A stretch of DNA of 64,000 nucleotides, from the NCBI GenBank assembly GCA_045110575.1, contig JBGCGF010000020.1:1-64000 (forward strand), given 5' to 3'. This DNA comes from CALDTK01 sp045110575. Lineage in GTDB: Bacteria > Bacteroidota > Bacteroidia > Chitinophagales > Saprospiraceae. Positions 1 through 7,411 of this stretch are shown here, one piece after another (within the stretch, counting starts at the first letter, position 1; each line of letters opens with the position of its first letter). Position numbers and translations under genes: made by a program. Under the pieces are notes generated by a model. That model was not told the origin of the DNA, made no database searches, and worked only from the letters and a program-made list of their open reading frames with translations.

Positions 1-1236
1 CCTGATGGAATTCCGTTCATCAGAGCAGGAAATTTACAAGATAGAATTTCAATAGACGGCGCTGATACATTGCCAATAGAAATATTAAATACGATCGGAT
101 CGAAAGCGAGTAAAGCTGGTGATGCAGTTTTTACAAGCAAGGGGTCAGTAGGTCGAATGAGCTTCGTAAATGAAGATGACCCCATAGTTATTTATTCTCC
201 TCAATTATGCTACTGGCGGAGCCTAGATCAAGAAAAAATTCATAGTAAGTGGTTGTTTTACTGGATGCATGGTAGAGAGTTCTGGGGCCAGATCTATGGT
301 CTAAAAGGACAGACGGACATGGCTGACTATGTTAGCCTTAGAGATCAACGTCAGATGGAGATTACTCTTCCATCAATTAAGAGCCAAAGAAAAGTAGCCA
401 AAACGATTTCATCACTCGACGACAAAATCGCCCTCAACCGCCGTCAGAACGAGACCTTAGAGGCGATGGCGCAGGCGCTGTTCAAGAGTTGGTTTGTGGA
501 TTTCGATCCGGTCATCGACAATGCTCTTGCTGCGGGCGTTGCGCTCCCTGAGGCCTTACAGGCAAGGGCTGCGCGTCGCCAGGCTGTGCTTGAGAGCGGT
601 ACCTATCCTCGTTTGGATGCGAAGGTGCAGGCGTTGTTTCCTGATCGTTTTGAATGGAGTGAGAAGCTGGGGAAGTTTGTGCCGGAGGGGTGGGAAAGCT
701 CTACTCTAGGAAAATTTGTCAAGCAAATAAAAAATTCTGTCTCAGCTCATGACATCAATCCTGAAACACCATATATCGGCCTCCAACAAATGCCTAGAAA
801 TTCCATAGCATTATCAGAATGGAAAAAAGGGGAAGAAGTTGAATCAAATAAATACCGCTTCAAAAAGGACGATATTCTTTTCGGAAAACTAAGACCATAT
901 TTTCATAAAGTTGGAGTTGCACCAATCGAAGGAGTTTGCTCTACTGACATCATAGTCCTCAAAGCAACAAAGCCTGAGTACGACGGAATCGCTATTGCAT
1001 TGATGAGCTCGAAAGATGTTGTTGACTACGCTACTTCATCATCAACCGGCACTAGAATGCCAAGAGCTAGCTGGAACTACTTAAAGCAGTATTCACAAGT
1101 TGGGATCCCTGACAACCTTTGTAGAATCTATTCCGATCGCATAAAGCCATCGATTTCAAAAATTCATGAAAACATTCACGAATCTACTACCCTCTCTTCG
1201 CTTCGTGATTTGTTGTTACGGGAGTTGATTGGGTGA
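1..1236 (+). CDS. hsdS: Type I restriction-modification specificity subunit HsdS (5' end outside window)
   Basis: The specificity subunit chooses the DNA target of a type I restriction-modification complex (HsdR2M2S1). The frame is open from base 1, so the gene starts outside the window; an apparent TTG start at 70 is internal. The visible part holds the end of the first target-recognition domain (DGIPFIRAGNLQD), the central conserved spacer (DDKIALNRRQNETLEAMAQ then FKSWFVDFDPV), a second recognition domain after PEGWE, and a closing helix (LSSLRDLLLRELIG). The spacer at about 420-700 looks richer in G and C than the recognition domains on either side, the usual mosaic left by domain exchange. 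hsdM presumably lies to the left. hsdR is separated from it by about 6 kb of accessory genes. Confidence 0.93.
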   Translation, partial: PDGIPFIRAGNLQDRISIDGADTLPIEILNTIGSKASKAGDAVFTSKGSVGRMSFVNEDDPIVIYSPQLCYWRSLDQEKIHSKWLFYWMHGREFWGQIYGLKGQTDMADYVSLRDQRQMEITLPSIKSQRKVAKTISSLDDKIALNRRQNETLEAMAQALFKSWFVDFDPVIDNALAAGVALPEALQARAARRQAVLESGTYPRLDAKVQALFPDRFEWSEKLGKFVPEGWESSTLGKFVKQIKNSVSAHDINPETPYIGLQQMPRNSIALSEWKKGEEVESNKYRFKKDDILFGKLRPYFHKVGVAPIEGVCSTDIIVLKATKPEYDGIAIALMSSKDVVDYATSSSTGTRMPRASWNYLKQYSQVGIPDNLCRIYSDRIKPSISKIHENIHESTTLSSLRDLLLRELIG

Positions 1237-1246
1237 AAACTAGTTT

Positions 1247-2296
1247 ATGATCGATACACTTTACCAAGTAGACAGCTTTTATATAGCATCAGTTGAAATC
1301 GATGAGCTCCGTGCATCTTCTGATTCGCTTAGAAACGCGCTTACTCAACTTCACACTCATGCTGAAATTGGACGTTACGCTGTCGAGAGCTTGAATGATC
1401 AAGTAGATCGTATTTCAGACATTTACACCATCATTTTAGCCATCATAGGAATTGTTGCTGCGCTTTTCGTAGCAGCGGCTTATTTCAATATTTACAAACC
1501 ACTTTTAGAAAAGGAGCAAAAAATAGATGGTTTACTCAAGGAGTCTGAATCACTAAAAAACGACTTAATATTAGAAAAAAGTAAAGTAGCCAAACTTTTA
1601 GAGGATACAGATTCTCAGATAACTAACCTAGTCAAGGAAAAGAACTCTGAGATTAGAGCAGCGAAACTTCAAGTAGTCCTAATAAAGATTCACGACAACA
1701 GAATAAACCCATCTGAAAGCGCATCACTACTTGCCGAATATAAAGTACTGGATTTCGAACCACTAGAACTAACAATCATACTTGATTACCTTAAAGTTGC
1801 TCAACTCCCTAATGATGCTCCAAAGGATAGCATAAACCTAACAGGAGCCCTCATCGTAATCTGTGACAGATTAGTAGCTGATGAGGAAAATGCTTTCAGG
1901 CTTTTACGGATTCTACAAAATCATTATAGAACTGAACCTAAGTTCCATCCCGCTTTCAGTCATCACTTTTCACAGCGCTTCACAGAACTAACAGCTAGAT
2001 TTTACAACAAATGCTCGAGTCAACAGAAGCTGGACGTATTCACTCTAAAAGCAAAAGGAACCACTATAAGAAGCCAATTTGATAGCTTCTTTCGACACCT
2101 TTACAAGGAGAGCAGATTCCATTGCGCATCGTTCCTGAACGATAGAGAGCTGATTGACAGGATAGTAGGCGCAGGACTAAGGTTTGACTTAGTCACAACC
2201 CCTGAATCACATGAAAGCTATATTACCTCGTTAGTTCAATTTGAATTTCAAGGCACGTATTTCTACAAAGATGCGTTTGATCGAGCTAAAAATTAG
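1247..2296 (+). CDS. Membrane-anchored coiled-coil protein of unknown function
   Basis: I do not recognise this 349-aa family. A short N-terminal region precedes one clear membrane helix (about residues 58-82, rich in I, A, V). A Lys/Glu-rich segment of about residues 85-140 then looks like a coiled coil, followed by a mostly helical soluble C-terminal domain. It starts 10 bp after hsdS, so it is probably co-transcribed, and is followed 35 bp later by another membrane protein gene. Its place between hsdS and hsdR suggests an accessory defence role or passenger status. That is inference from position only. The ATG at 1247 is the first in frame and is kept. Confidence 0.7.
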   Translation: MIDTLYQVDSFYIASVEIDELRASSDSLRNALTQLHTHAEIGRYAVESLNDQVDRISDIYTIILAIIGIVAALFVAAAYFNIYKPLLEKEQKIDGLLKESESLKNDLILEKSKVAKLLEDTDSQITNLVKEKNSEIRAAKLQVVLIKIHDNRINPSESASLLAEYKVLDFEPLELTIILDYLKVAQLPNDAPKDSINLTGALIVICDRLVADEENAFRLLRILQNHYRTEPKFHPAFSHHFSQRFTELTARFYNKCSSQQKLDVFTLKAKGTTIRSQFDSFFRHLYKESRFHCASFLNDRELIDRIVGAGLRFDLVTTPESHESYITSLVQFEFQGTYFYKDAFDRAKN

Positions 2297-2331
2297 ATGT
2301 CCGTAAAAACCCAGCACACAAGACAACTCAA

Positions 2332-3924
2332 ATGAAAAGACTCACACCCCAAGAAGAAGAAAAGTACGCTAGCTACAAAGAACTGACGGGAGAGCAGTTT
2401 GTTGAGGTGATGCAGACGGGGGAATGTAAGGGATACCAGGCGAAATTACGAAAAAATGCACTTAAAGAAACTACGATAATAATTAGCAAAGTAATAGTAA
2501 CAAGTAAAATTGACATTAAATACAAAACTAAATTCGTAAATGCCATAATACTGAGGCATAATTTATTCAAGTTTAAATTCACGACTACATACGGAATATT
2601 TCATTCATTCTTCTACATCGATGGAAGTGAATTTCGATCACACATCAGTATAAATGGTGGTGAATTCCTTTCAGATTTCGCCATTTTTGACGGGACATTC
2701 AATTCTGGCCTCTATATTTCTGGCGGACAATTTGTTTCAATACGTCTTCATGGAGGAAAGCATAAATCGAATTTCATAATTTCAGGCGGGTCCTTTTGTA
2801 CCATAAATATTGGAGGTGGAGAATACATATCAAATTTCATTGTTTCAGGAGGCGACTTTATCGATGAGTTCTCAATTACTGGAGGCGATTTTTTTTCAGA
2901 CTTCAAAGTATATAATGGAATTTTCTGTAGTGGCTCGTCTTTTATCATAAAAAGCGGCAAATTTCATTCAGACTTCAGAATAAATGGGGGATCCTTCCAG
3001 GCACCATTTAATATCGACGGCGGGGAATTTTACTCAGATGTCATAGTAAATGGAGGATTATTCTATTTAGACTTTAAAATACTAGGAGGATTATTTCATT
3101 CAGGATTATTTTTGACTTCAATCAGCGATAGAGAAATTAAATCCCCACTGTCCATTAACGAGCTTACTATTGACTTAGATCACAAAGACTTGGCCTTAAA
3201 TATTGTTAAAATAAATATACATAAGCTAATCATTAGAAACATGTATAGCCTTAAGACATTAAGGATTATAGATATCGACATGACCAACGACAGTCAATTA
3301 ATCTTAGTTCAAAATAGCACCTTAACCAACACAGAGCTAATCGGCTGCGATTGGGCTGAAGCGACGCTTCAAGTAGACAATAGCAACCTTATGGGCCTCT
3401 TCTATACAGACACACTATTCCCTACAAAAATCACTTCTTCTGAAGACAGCACTAAAAATAACTTAGAGCAAGTCCGCGACACTTATAGTCAACTCCAAAC
3501 CGTAGCTAAAAAGCAAAATGATCGTGAGTCAAGTCTATATTTCCAGAGTAAAGCGAATGAGCACATTTTTCAGCTTCAAAAAATGAAACTTCTTGGCACC
3601 CCTCCTAAATACTGGAATTATGCAGCTATTTGGAAAAAAGGCTGGGGTGAATTCTTACAATTACTGCTAAATAAATACTCTAATGACTTTGGCCAAAGCT
3701 ATTTACGCGCGTTTGTGATGCTGTTTGTGTGTACAGCAATCCTCTTTTGCTTCTATGTGCCTAGTGTTGCTCCCGACTTAGTCTGGACTTGGAATCCGCT
3801 TGACATTCCCCAAGGATTGGCAGATGGTTTTCGATTGTATGGCGATAATTTTTTCTATTTTATCAATCCAATCCGCAAGACGGGGTTCTTATGCCCAGAT
3901 GCCACCTGCACTGGTGCGCATTGA
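2332..3924 (+). CDS. Beta-solenoid (pentapeptide-like) repeat membrane protein, probably cut short by TGA
   Basis: A 530-aa protein of unknown function. Residues about 90-275 form a repeat with a period near 11-12 residues built on I-x-G-G-x-F-x-S-D-F, expected to fold as a right-handed beta-solenoid. A helical linker follows (about 385-425, with QLQTVAKKQNDRESS), then a membrane helix (about 465-485) and a hydrophobic segment. This order (solenoid, linker, C-terminal membrane part) is typical of membrane pentapeptide-repeat proteins. The frame stops at a TGA at 3922-3924 but continues open and protein-like to 4017. The gene is therefore probably a recent nonsense allele, or the TGA is read through. 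It lies 35 bp after the coiled-coil membrane gene and on the same strand. Confidence 0.7.
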   Translation: MKRLTPQEEEKYASYKELTGEQFVEVMQTGECKGYQAKLRKNALKETTIIISKVIVTSKIDIKYKTKFVNAIILRHNLFKFKFTTTYGIFHSFFYIDGSEFRSHISINGGEFLSDFAIFDGTFNSGLYISGGQFVSIRLHGGKHKSNFIISGGSFCTINIGGGEYISNFIVSGGDFIDEFSITGGDFFSDFKVYNGIFCSGSSFIIKSGKFHSDFRINGGSFQAPFNIDGGEFYSDVIVNGGLFYLDFKILGGLFHSGLFLTSISDREIKSPLSINELTIDLDHKDLALNIVKINIHKLIIRNMYSLKTLRIIDIDMTNDSQLILVQNSTLTNTELIGCDWAEATLQVDNSNLMGLFYTDTLFPTKITSSEDSTKNNLEQVRDTYSQLQTVAKKQNDRESSLYFQSKANEHIFQLQKMKLLGTPPKYWNYAAIWKKGWGEFLQLLLNKYSNDFGQSYLRAFVMLFVCTAILFCFYVPSVAPDLVWTWNPLDIPQGLADGFRLYGDNFFYFINPIRKTGFLCPDATCTGAH

Positions 3925-4017
3925 CTAGCTGTCCTTATCGACTGGTTTTCTAGAATTGTGACTTTCTACTTGAATTATCCGTTTGTGCGGGCGTTTCGGA
4001 AGTATGGGCGGGCGTGA
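3922..4017 (+). other. In-frame continuation beyond a TGA stop (likely true C-terminus)
   Basis: After the TGA at 3922-3924 the same frame runs 30 codons to a TGA at 4015-4017. It reads LAVLIDWFSRIVTFYLNYP followed by a basic tail FRKYGRA. An amphipathic helix with an AFRKxGR-like tail is the expected end of a membrane pentapeptide-type protein. A single-base change (TGG to TGA) would explain the stop. Confidence 0.6.
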
Positions 4018-4025
4018 GGGGGGAT

Positions 4026-4210
4026 AACGAAATCCGCACGGATAAACCCGGTGCTCCGAGTTAGGCGCAGCTACGCAGCTTCGATGTGCGGGTGGGACGT
4101 TGTGTGTGGTGAAGCTGCAGAGCTGCGTCTACTATTAGCCCTGGGTATTCCTTTGGCGATACACCAATAACCTTCAAGCGACCCGCACGGAGTGCGGAAG
4201 CCGTCGCTTG
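4026..4210. repeat. Family B foldback repeat, copy 1
   Basis: A sequence of about 185 bp repeated almost intact at 4505-4690. It contains nested inverted repeats: GGATAAACCC-type arms, TAGGCGCAGCTACGCAGCTTC-like arms, and a terminal hairpin CAAGCGAC(4175-4182)/GTCGCTTG(4203-4210) around CCGCAC-GGA-GTGCGG. Between the two copies the inner stem changes on both sides (CAC/GTG to CTT/AAG), so pairing is kept. The copies bracket a single small gene. Confidence 0.8.
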
Positions 4211-4225
4211 AATTACCTTTTGGCC

Positions 4226-4483
4226 ATGAACGGCTACAACGCACCAGGCTCCGATCGCATTTTTGAAATCATTGCGGAAGATGACTTTGTGATCCGTGAT
4301 GCGATCGAGTGGTATAACCGCACCTACGGGAAGAGATTCGAGCTCGTTTCCTTTTCATACGATGAGGTCACGTTTGCAACCATCGCTGGCGAACAAGTGA
4401 ATGATCGAGAGATTTTTGAGTTTGGGTCTGCCTTTGGGTCTTTGCTGGCCGATGCGAAAAGAGAGGGGAAGGTGGAATATTGA
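4226..4483 (+). CDS. Small acidic protein of unknown function in a repeat-bracketed cassette
   Basis: An 85-aa hypothetical protein (MNGYNAPGSD to KVEY). The frame could also open at a TTG at 4208, but that codon lies in the terminal hairpin of the upstream repeat, so the ATG at 4226 is preferred. No clear ribosome-binding site is visible. Visible features are an acidic N-terminal half (EDDFVIRDAIEWYNRTYGK) and a small-residue-rich end. It has no partner on the same strand and lies alone between two family B repeats, suggesting it arrived as a small mobile unit. No function can be assigned. Confidence 0.5.
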   Translation: MNGYNAPGSDRIFEIIAEDDFVIRDAIEWYNRTYGKRFELVSFSYDEVTFATIAGEQVNDREIFEFGSAFGSLLADAKREGKVEY

Positions 4484-4504
4484 GGTGGATAATAAACCAG
4501 CATG

Positions 4505-4690
4505 AACGAAATCCGCACGGATAAACCCAGTGCTCCGATTTAGGCGCAGCTACTCAGCTTCGATGTGCGGGTGGGGCGTTGTATGTGGAGAAGCTGCGTA
4601 GCTGCGTCTAACATTAGCCTTGGGTTTACCCGGGGCGATATCAAGAACACCTCCAATCGACCCGCTTCGGAAAGCGGAAGCCGTCGCTTA
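4505..4690. repeat. Family B foldback repeat, copy 2
   Basis: Second copy of the family B element, same orientation as copy 1 and 479 bp further on. The terminal hairpin has CCGCTT-CGGA-AAGCGG where copy 1 has CCGCAC-GGA-GTGCGG, a compensatory change. It lies directly after the 3' end of the leftward five-gene operon and may also stop that transcript. Confidence 0.8.
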
Positions 4691-4694
4691 CAGG

Positions 4695-5234
4695 CTAGTC
4701 CACATCAGCCGCCCAAAACTCTTCAACTTCCCATAGGTCTGCGCCTTTTCGATTAGCCTGCATCCAATCAGAGATCCTTTTCAATACCTCCGAGTACCCA
4801 TCAACATCAAGCTGCGTCCAATTAGGGAGTTCCTTTATCGTGTAGCCGAGATCGGTGCGCATGTTGTCAAGCAAAATTCGATCGATGGGTGGATGCATCC
4901 ATTTCTGCATGGGGTGCGCATCGATCTCTCCCAAACCGATCATGGCCTTGAGGTAAATGGCAATGACTTTTGCTGCACGACCGAAGGAGTGTTCTTTGAC
5001 GCCTTCGGAATGTTTGTCCCAATATTTGAGCATCTTCTCGCATCGGCCTACGTGCCACTTGTCGAATGCTTTCTGATTCCTGAATACCTTGTCGGCTTCT
5101 ACTGCTTTGCGCAGGCCTGCGGCTGTGATTGCAGCTTCTACATGCTTAGCAGAAGCGAAGTTTCGAGCTACGGCTCGGCCAGCGGTCCAAACGGCGAAGC
5201 GGTGGCGGTGTAATTGGATGGTGTATGGGCGCAT
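4695..5234 (-). CDS. Conserved hypothetical 179-aa protein, last gene of leftward operon
   Basis: A soluble, mostly helical protein with no signal peptide or membrane segment. It begins MRPYTIQLHRHRFAVWTAGRA and has a conserved-looking core (SFGRAAKVIAIYLKAM) and a WMHPPIDRILLDNM segment, a pattern suggesting a real protein family although I cannot name one or give a function. The start is 9 bp after the stop of the SecB-like gene, so it is the fifth gene of the operon that begins with the HTH gene at 7182. Its position after a possible toxin-antitoxin-chaperone unit makes a defence role possible. A family B repeat follows 5 bp downstream. Confidence 0.65.
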   Translation of the reverse strand: MRPYTIQLHRHRFAVWTAGRAVARNFASAKHVEAAITAAGLRKAVEADKVFRNQKAFDKWHVGRCEKMLKYWDKHSEGVKEHSFGRAAKVIAIYLKAMIGLGEIDAHPMQKWMHPPIDRILLDNMRTDLGYTIKELPNWTQLDVDGYSEVLKRISDWMQANRKGADLWEVEEFWAADVD

Positions 5235-5242
5235 GGGAGGAA

Positions 5243-5743
5243 TTAAGCACCCTTTTTAGTATAAAGACTGTTTAACCACTCGATATCGACTTGCTCTATA
5301 CCTGCGACTTGCTGAGGGGTCAACATAGGTAGAAGATAAGGAGCAAAAATTGTATTTGCATATACCCCTCTCAATAACCCTCTAACCGAAGACAGTGATA
5401 ACCTAACAACACTGCTATGAAGCAATTGATGCATATTGACAATTAAGCCATTATTGTCTATCTCCGAATAATCTTTGAGGCTAGGGCAACTAAAAACAAA
5501 CCGAAAAATAGAACTATACAAGCCTACTACATTTTGTCCTGTAGACATTGCTGTTGCCTCAACTCTGACAAGAACTAGAATATTTGAAAATTCAATTGAT
5601 GGATATACTGAATTCTGAAGATTGAACTGCACATCAAATTTCTCATTAATCGAAGGCAACCAAAATGGATCTTGCTCAAGCTTCAAGTAAACAGGCTCAC
5701 AATTACCAATTTGCAATACCGATGGGTCGAATATAGTATTCAT
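5243..5743 (-). CDS. SecB-like protein, possible toxin-antitoxin-associated chaperone
   Basis: A 166-aa protein with the shape of the SecB fold. Several beta-strands come first (FDVQFNLQN, ILVLVRVEATA, SSIFRFVFSC), then a helix with the C-terminal pattern LHSSVVRLSLSSVRGLLRG and a segment IFAPYLLPMLTPQQV. This matches the SecB ending 'Y.R..i..l..rg.fp.l.LaPvnF' in order and spacing, though weakly in identity. Its start overlaps the stop of the upstream HTH gene by 4 bp (ATGA), so the two are translationally coupled. In known TAC modules such as M. tuberculosis HigBA1-SecB, a SecB-like chaperone protects an antitoxin that has a C-terminal addiction segment. The same layout here suggests that role. 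A housekeeping SecB is less likely given the context. Confidence 0.55.
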   Translation of the reverse strand: MNTIFDPSVLQIGNCEPVYLKLEQDPFWLPSINEKFDVQFNLQNSVYPSIEFSNILVLVRVEATAMSTGQNVVGLYSSIFRFVFSCPSLKDYSEIDNNGLIVNMHQLLHSSVVRLSLSSVRGLLRGVYANTIFAPYLLPMLTPQQVAGIEQVDIEWLNSLYTKKGA

Positions 5744-6276
5744 ATTAGTTTTGATTGAACGTCTTGAACGTTCTTGATTTGATGCAATGGAATTGCTTGA
5801 AAATTACAGGAATTGTGAGTGAATGAATTCACTGTTCCTTGTAATACTTTTTGGGGATTTGCTTTACCATCTACGGCTATACTTGCTAAAGGCAATAAAC
5901 TAACATTAGAATATGCATTATCGACACCTTTTGCCGTAAATTCTAGTGCCGATCTCGCATATATAGGCAGTTTCGCCTCCTCAAATCGATAAGAAGGTCT
6001 ACCGCAAACATTCACTAACGGCTCCTTAAGTGCCGCTGCAATTCTAGCGATCGACTTTAACGTCAAATTACTAGTTCCGCTTAATTGCCTACTGATCTGG
6101 TGGCGATCAAGGTTATTCTTTTCAGCAAAATCACTTACTGAATCATACTGCTTTTGGATTCGCAGACGCACTTCTTGGGCAAAGCGATAGCTAAGCTCCT
6201 GTTGATATTCTTCAGTGAGACTACCAGCCTGAGGATTTAAGAGTTGATCAATTAATTTTTGGTCTTCACTTTTCAT
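5740..6276 (-). CDS. HTH protein with C-terminal extension, candidate antitoxin
   Basis: A 178-aa protein. Residues about 28-90 form a helix-turn-helix domain (SVSDFAEKNNLDRHQISRQL, then TLKSIARIAAALKEPLV), the form common in HigA-type antitoxins. The remaining ~85 residues have no obvious domain and are not needed for DNA binding. In TAC modules such an extension is the chaperone-addiction region bound by the SecB-like partner. The gene overlaps both neighbours by 4 bp: the upstream 227-aa gene ends at 6273 and the SecB-like gene starts at 5743, so all three are tightly coupled. The antitoxin reading is an inference from architecture. Confidence 0.6.
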   Translation of the reverse strand: MKSEDQKLIDQLLNPQAGSLTEEYQQELSYRFAQEVRLRIQKQYDSVSDFAEKNNLDRHQISRQLSGTSNLTLKSIARIAAALKEPLVNVCGRPSYRFEEAKLPIYARSALEFTAKGVDNAYSNVSLLPLASIAVDGKANPQKVLQGTVNSFTHNSCNFQAIPLHQIKNVQDVQSKLI

Positions 6277-6956
6277 ACGTCATCAGGAATTTCAAACTCA
6301 TACGAGCTATTCGGGTCTATAAGCCCATTAACAAACAAAATATCCCCTTTCTCAATCGCATTGTCAATCGCAATACCAATCGCTCTAGTTCTATGGCCAT
6401 ACGGCCCTGCATTAGGACAGCCTTGCCAAGAATCAGTAGTTTTACAAACTGCATAGCTTATAATCACTGACCGTTTAACTGGAATACAATACTCACGAAG
6501 AGCTGGTAGATTCTCCAATAATTCTCGTTCGTTTGGGGAATGTTCGGGAAGTAGACCCCATCGCTCTCGAGAATTTTCAGGAGGAAGAGCTTTGAATCCT
6601 CCTTCTTTTCTGAGCTTGAAACCATCATAGCCGTCGAAAGTGATCGATCTATGCAATCGACCCATTTCATCTACTTGAGCACGTTTACGCTCAATTGTCC
6701 AATCTAAAACGCTCGTTTTCATCGTTTCGTCAAGGCTAGCTTTGTACAAATCTCGTATCGGAAAGCCGTCTTCATCGAGGATCTCGATCGTAAGAAGGTT
6801 AGTTCCTTCTCGACTTCTCTTCTGCAAAAGTAACGCTAACTTAGCTAACATGTTGTAATTTATTACATCGCCCTCTATTTGAGGGTTGACTATATCGACA
6901 GCTGCAATATAAAACACTTTGTTGCAAAATCCGCGCAGGTAAACTCGATGCTCCAA
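6273..6956 (-). CDS. Unrecognised 227-aa protein, candidate toxin of a TAC-like module
   Basis: I do not recognise this family. Features seen are a helical segment (MLAKLALLLQKRSREG), the motif IEILDEDGFPIRDLYKAS, a central charged region, and a C-terminal part with YAVCKTTDSWQGCPNAGPYG and GDILFVNGLIDPNSS. There is no signal peptide or membrane helix. The longest frame starts at a TTG 2 bp after the HTH stop, and its first codons lie in a fragment of the family B repeat, so the true start may be an ATG about 35 codons further in. It overlaps the candidate antitoxin gene by 4 bp. Gene order (this gene, HTH antitoxin, SecB-like) is that of toxin-antitoxin-chaperone operons, so it is the toxin candidate. 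Confidence 0.55.
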   Translation of the reverse strand: MEHRVYLRGFCNKVFYIAAVDIVNPQIEGDVINYNMLAKLALLLQKRSREGTNLLTIEILDEDGFPIRDLYKASLDETMKTSVLDWTIERKRAQVDEMGRLHRSITFDGYDGFKLRKEGGFKALPPENSRERWGLLPEHSPNERELLENLPALREYCIPVKRSVIISYAVCKTTDSWQGCPNAGPYGHRTRAIGIAIDNAIEKGDILFVNGLIDPNSSYEFEIPDDV

Positions 6957-6960
6957 TTTA
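6926..6960. repeat. Fragment of family B repeat at a gene junction
   Basis: About 35 bp match the first part of the family B element (AAATCCGC..GGTAAAC..GATGCTCC, roughly four of five positions). It spans the junction between the HTH gene stop and the start of the 227-aa gene and supplies the apparent first codons of the latter. This may mark an old insertion or recombination point. Confidence 0.5.
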
Positions 6961-7182
6961 GCTCAGTCGTTTTGGGACAAAGTCGAGGCTCAAACCCAGT
7001 ACATCCGTGATCCGGAAGAGTGTCTCCAAGCGAGCATTTCCAGTGCCACGCTCCAGATTTATAATGGTGTTCGGTGCTAGGCTACACATTTCGGCAAGCG
7101 AAAGCTGGGTAACATTCAAAGCTTTTCGACGCTCGCGCAGTCTCGCTCCCAACTGCTGCATTTGTCTTTGTGATGCCTCCAT
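6958..7182 (-). CDS. XRE-family regulator, HipB/C-protein-like
   Basis: A 74-aa single-domain DNA-binding protein. The XRE helix-turn-helix is complete: LGARLRERRKALNVTQLSLA, then APNTIINLERG and LFRITDVLGLSL. It ends LDFVPKRLS, the usual ending of HipB proteins, but no hipA follows. The longest frame starts at a TTG at 7203 inside an operator palindrome; the ATG at 7182 is chosen because it leaves that palindrome upstream. The gene heads the leftward operon and faces hsdR across a 229 bp gap containing three phased operator-like sites. It probably represses or times both its own operon and hsdR, as controller proteins of restriction systems do. Confidence 0.8.
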   Translation of the reverse strand: MEASQRQMQQLGARLRERRKALNVTQLSLAEMCSLAPNTIINLERGTGNARLETLFRITDVLGLSLDFVPKRLS

Positions 7183-7202
7183 GTGAGGCAAACTACACCT
7201 CA

Positions 7203-7224
7203 AATACGCAACATGCTGCGTATT
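7203..7224. promoter_or_regulatory. Operator-like palindrome 1 (perfect 8-bp arms)
   Basis: AATACGCA-N6-TGCGTATT, perfect arms, 20 bp upstream of the ATG of the XRE gene. It is the likely autoregulatory site. Confidence 0.75.
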
Positions 7225-7263
7225 ACAATTAAGAATGGACGTTTACCTCAAAAACTACAGCAC

Positions 7264-7285
7264 AATACGCAACATAATGCGTTTT
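7264..7285. promoter_or_regulatory. Operator-like palindrome 2
   Basis: AATACGCA-N6-TGCGTTTT, identical left arm and one mismatched pair compared with palindrome 1. It begins exactly 61 bp after palindrome 1. Confidence 0.7.
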
Positions 7286-7324
7286 CACCGTCCAAAAACA
7301 GACAACAAAGGGGATTGCACTAAA

Positions 7325-7346
7325 AAAGCACACAAAACTGCGTATT
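7325..7346. promoter_or_regulatory. Operator-like site 3 (one strong arm)
   Basis: The right arm TGCGTATT (7339-7346) is perfect and lies exactly 61 bp after the right arm of site 2. The left arm is degenerate (5 of 8). It lies 65 bp upstream of hsdR. Confidence 0.5.
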
Positions 7347-7411
7347 CAAGTAGGTACTCACCAAAACTTCAACACTACCTTTCCGAGTAGAATCGCGTAT
7401 ACCCTATCCTT

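Noticed and set aside
4026..4690. Integron-like cassette with attC sites around the 85-aa gene
   Set aside because: GTTAGGC-like and GTCTAAC-like ends are present, but in the opposite order to attC sites, and no integrase gene is in the window.
5243..5743. Housekeeping SecB
   Set aside because: It is embedded with 4-bp overlaps in an HTH operon and is divergent in sequence, so a toxin-antitoxin-associated chaperone is the better reading.
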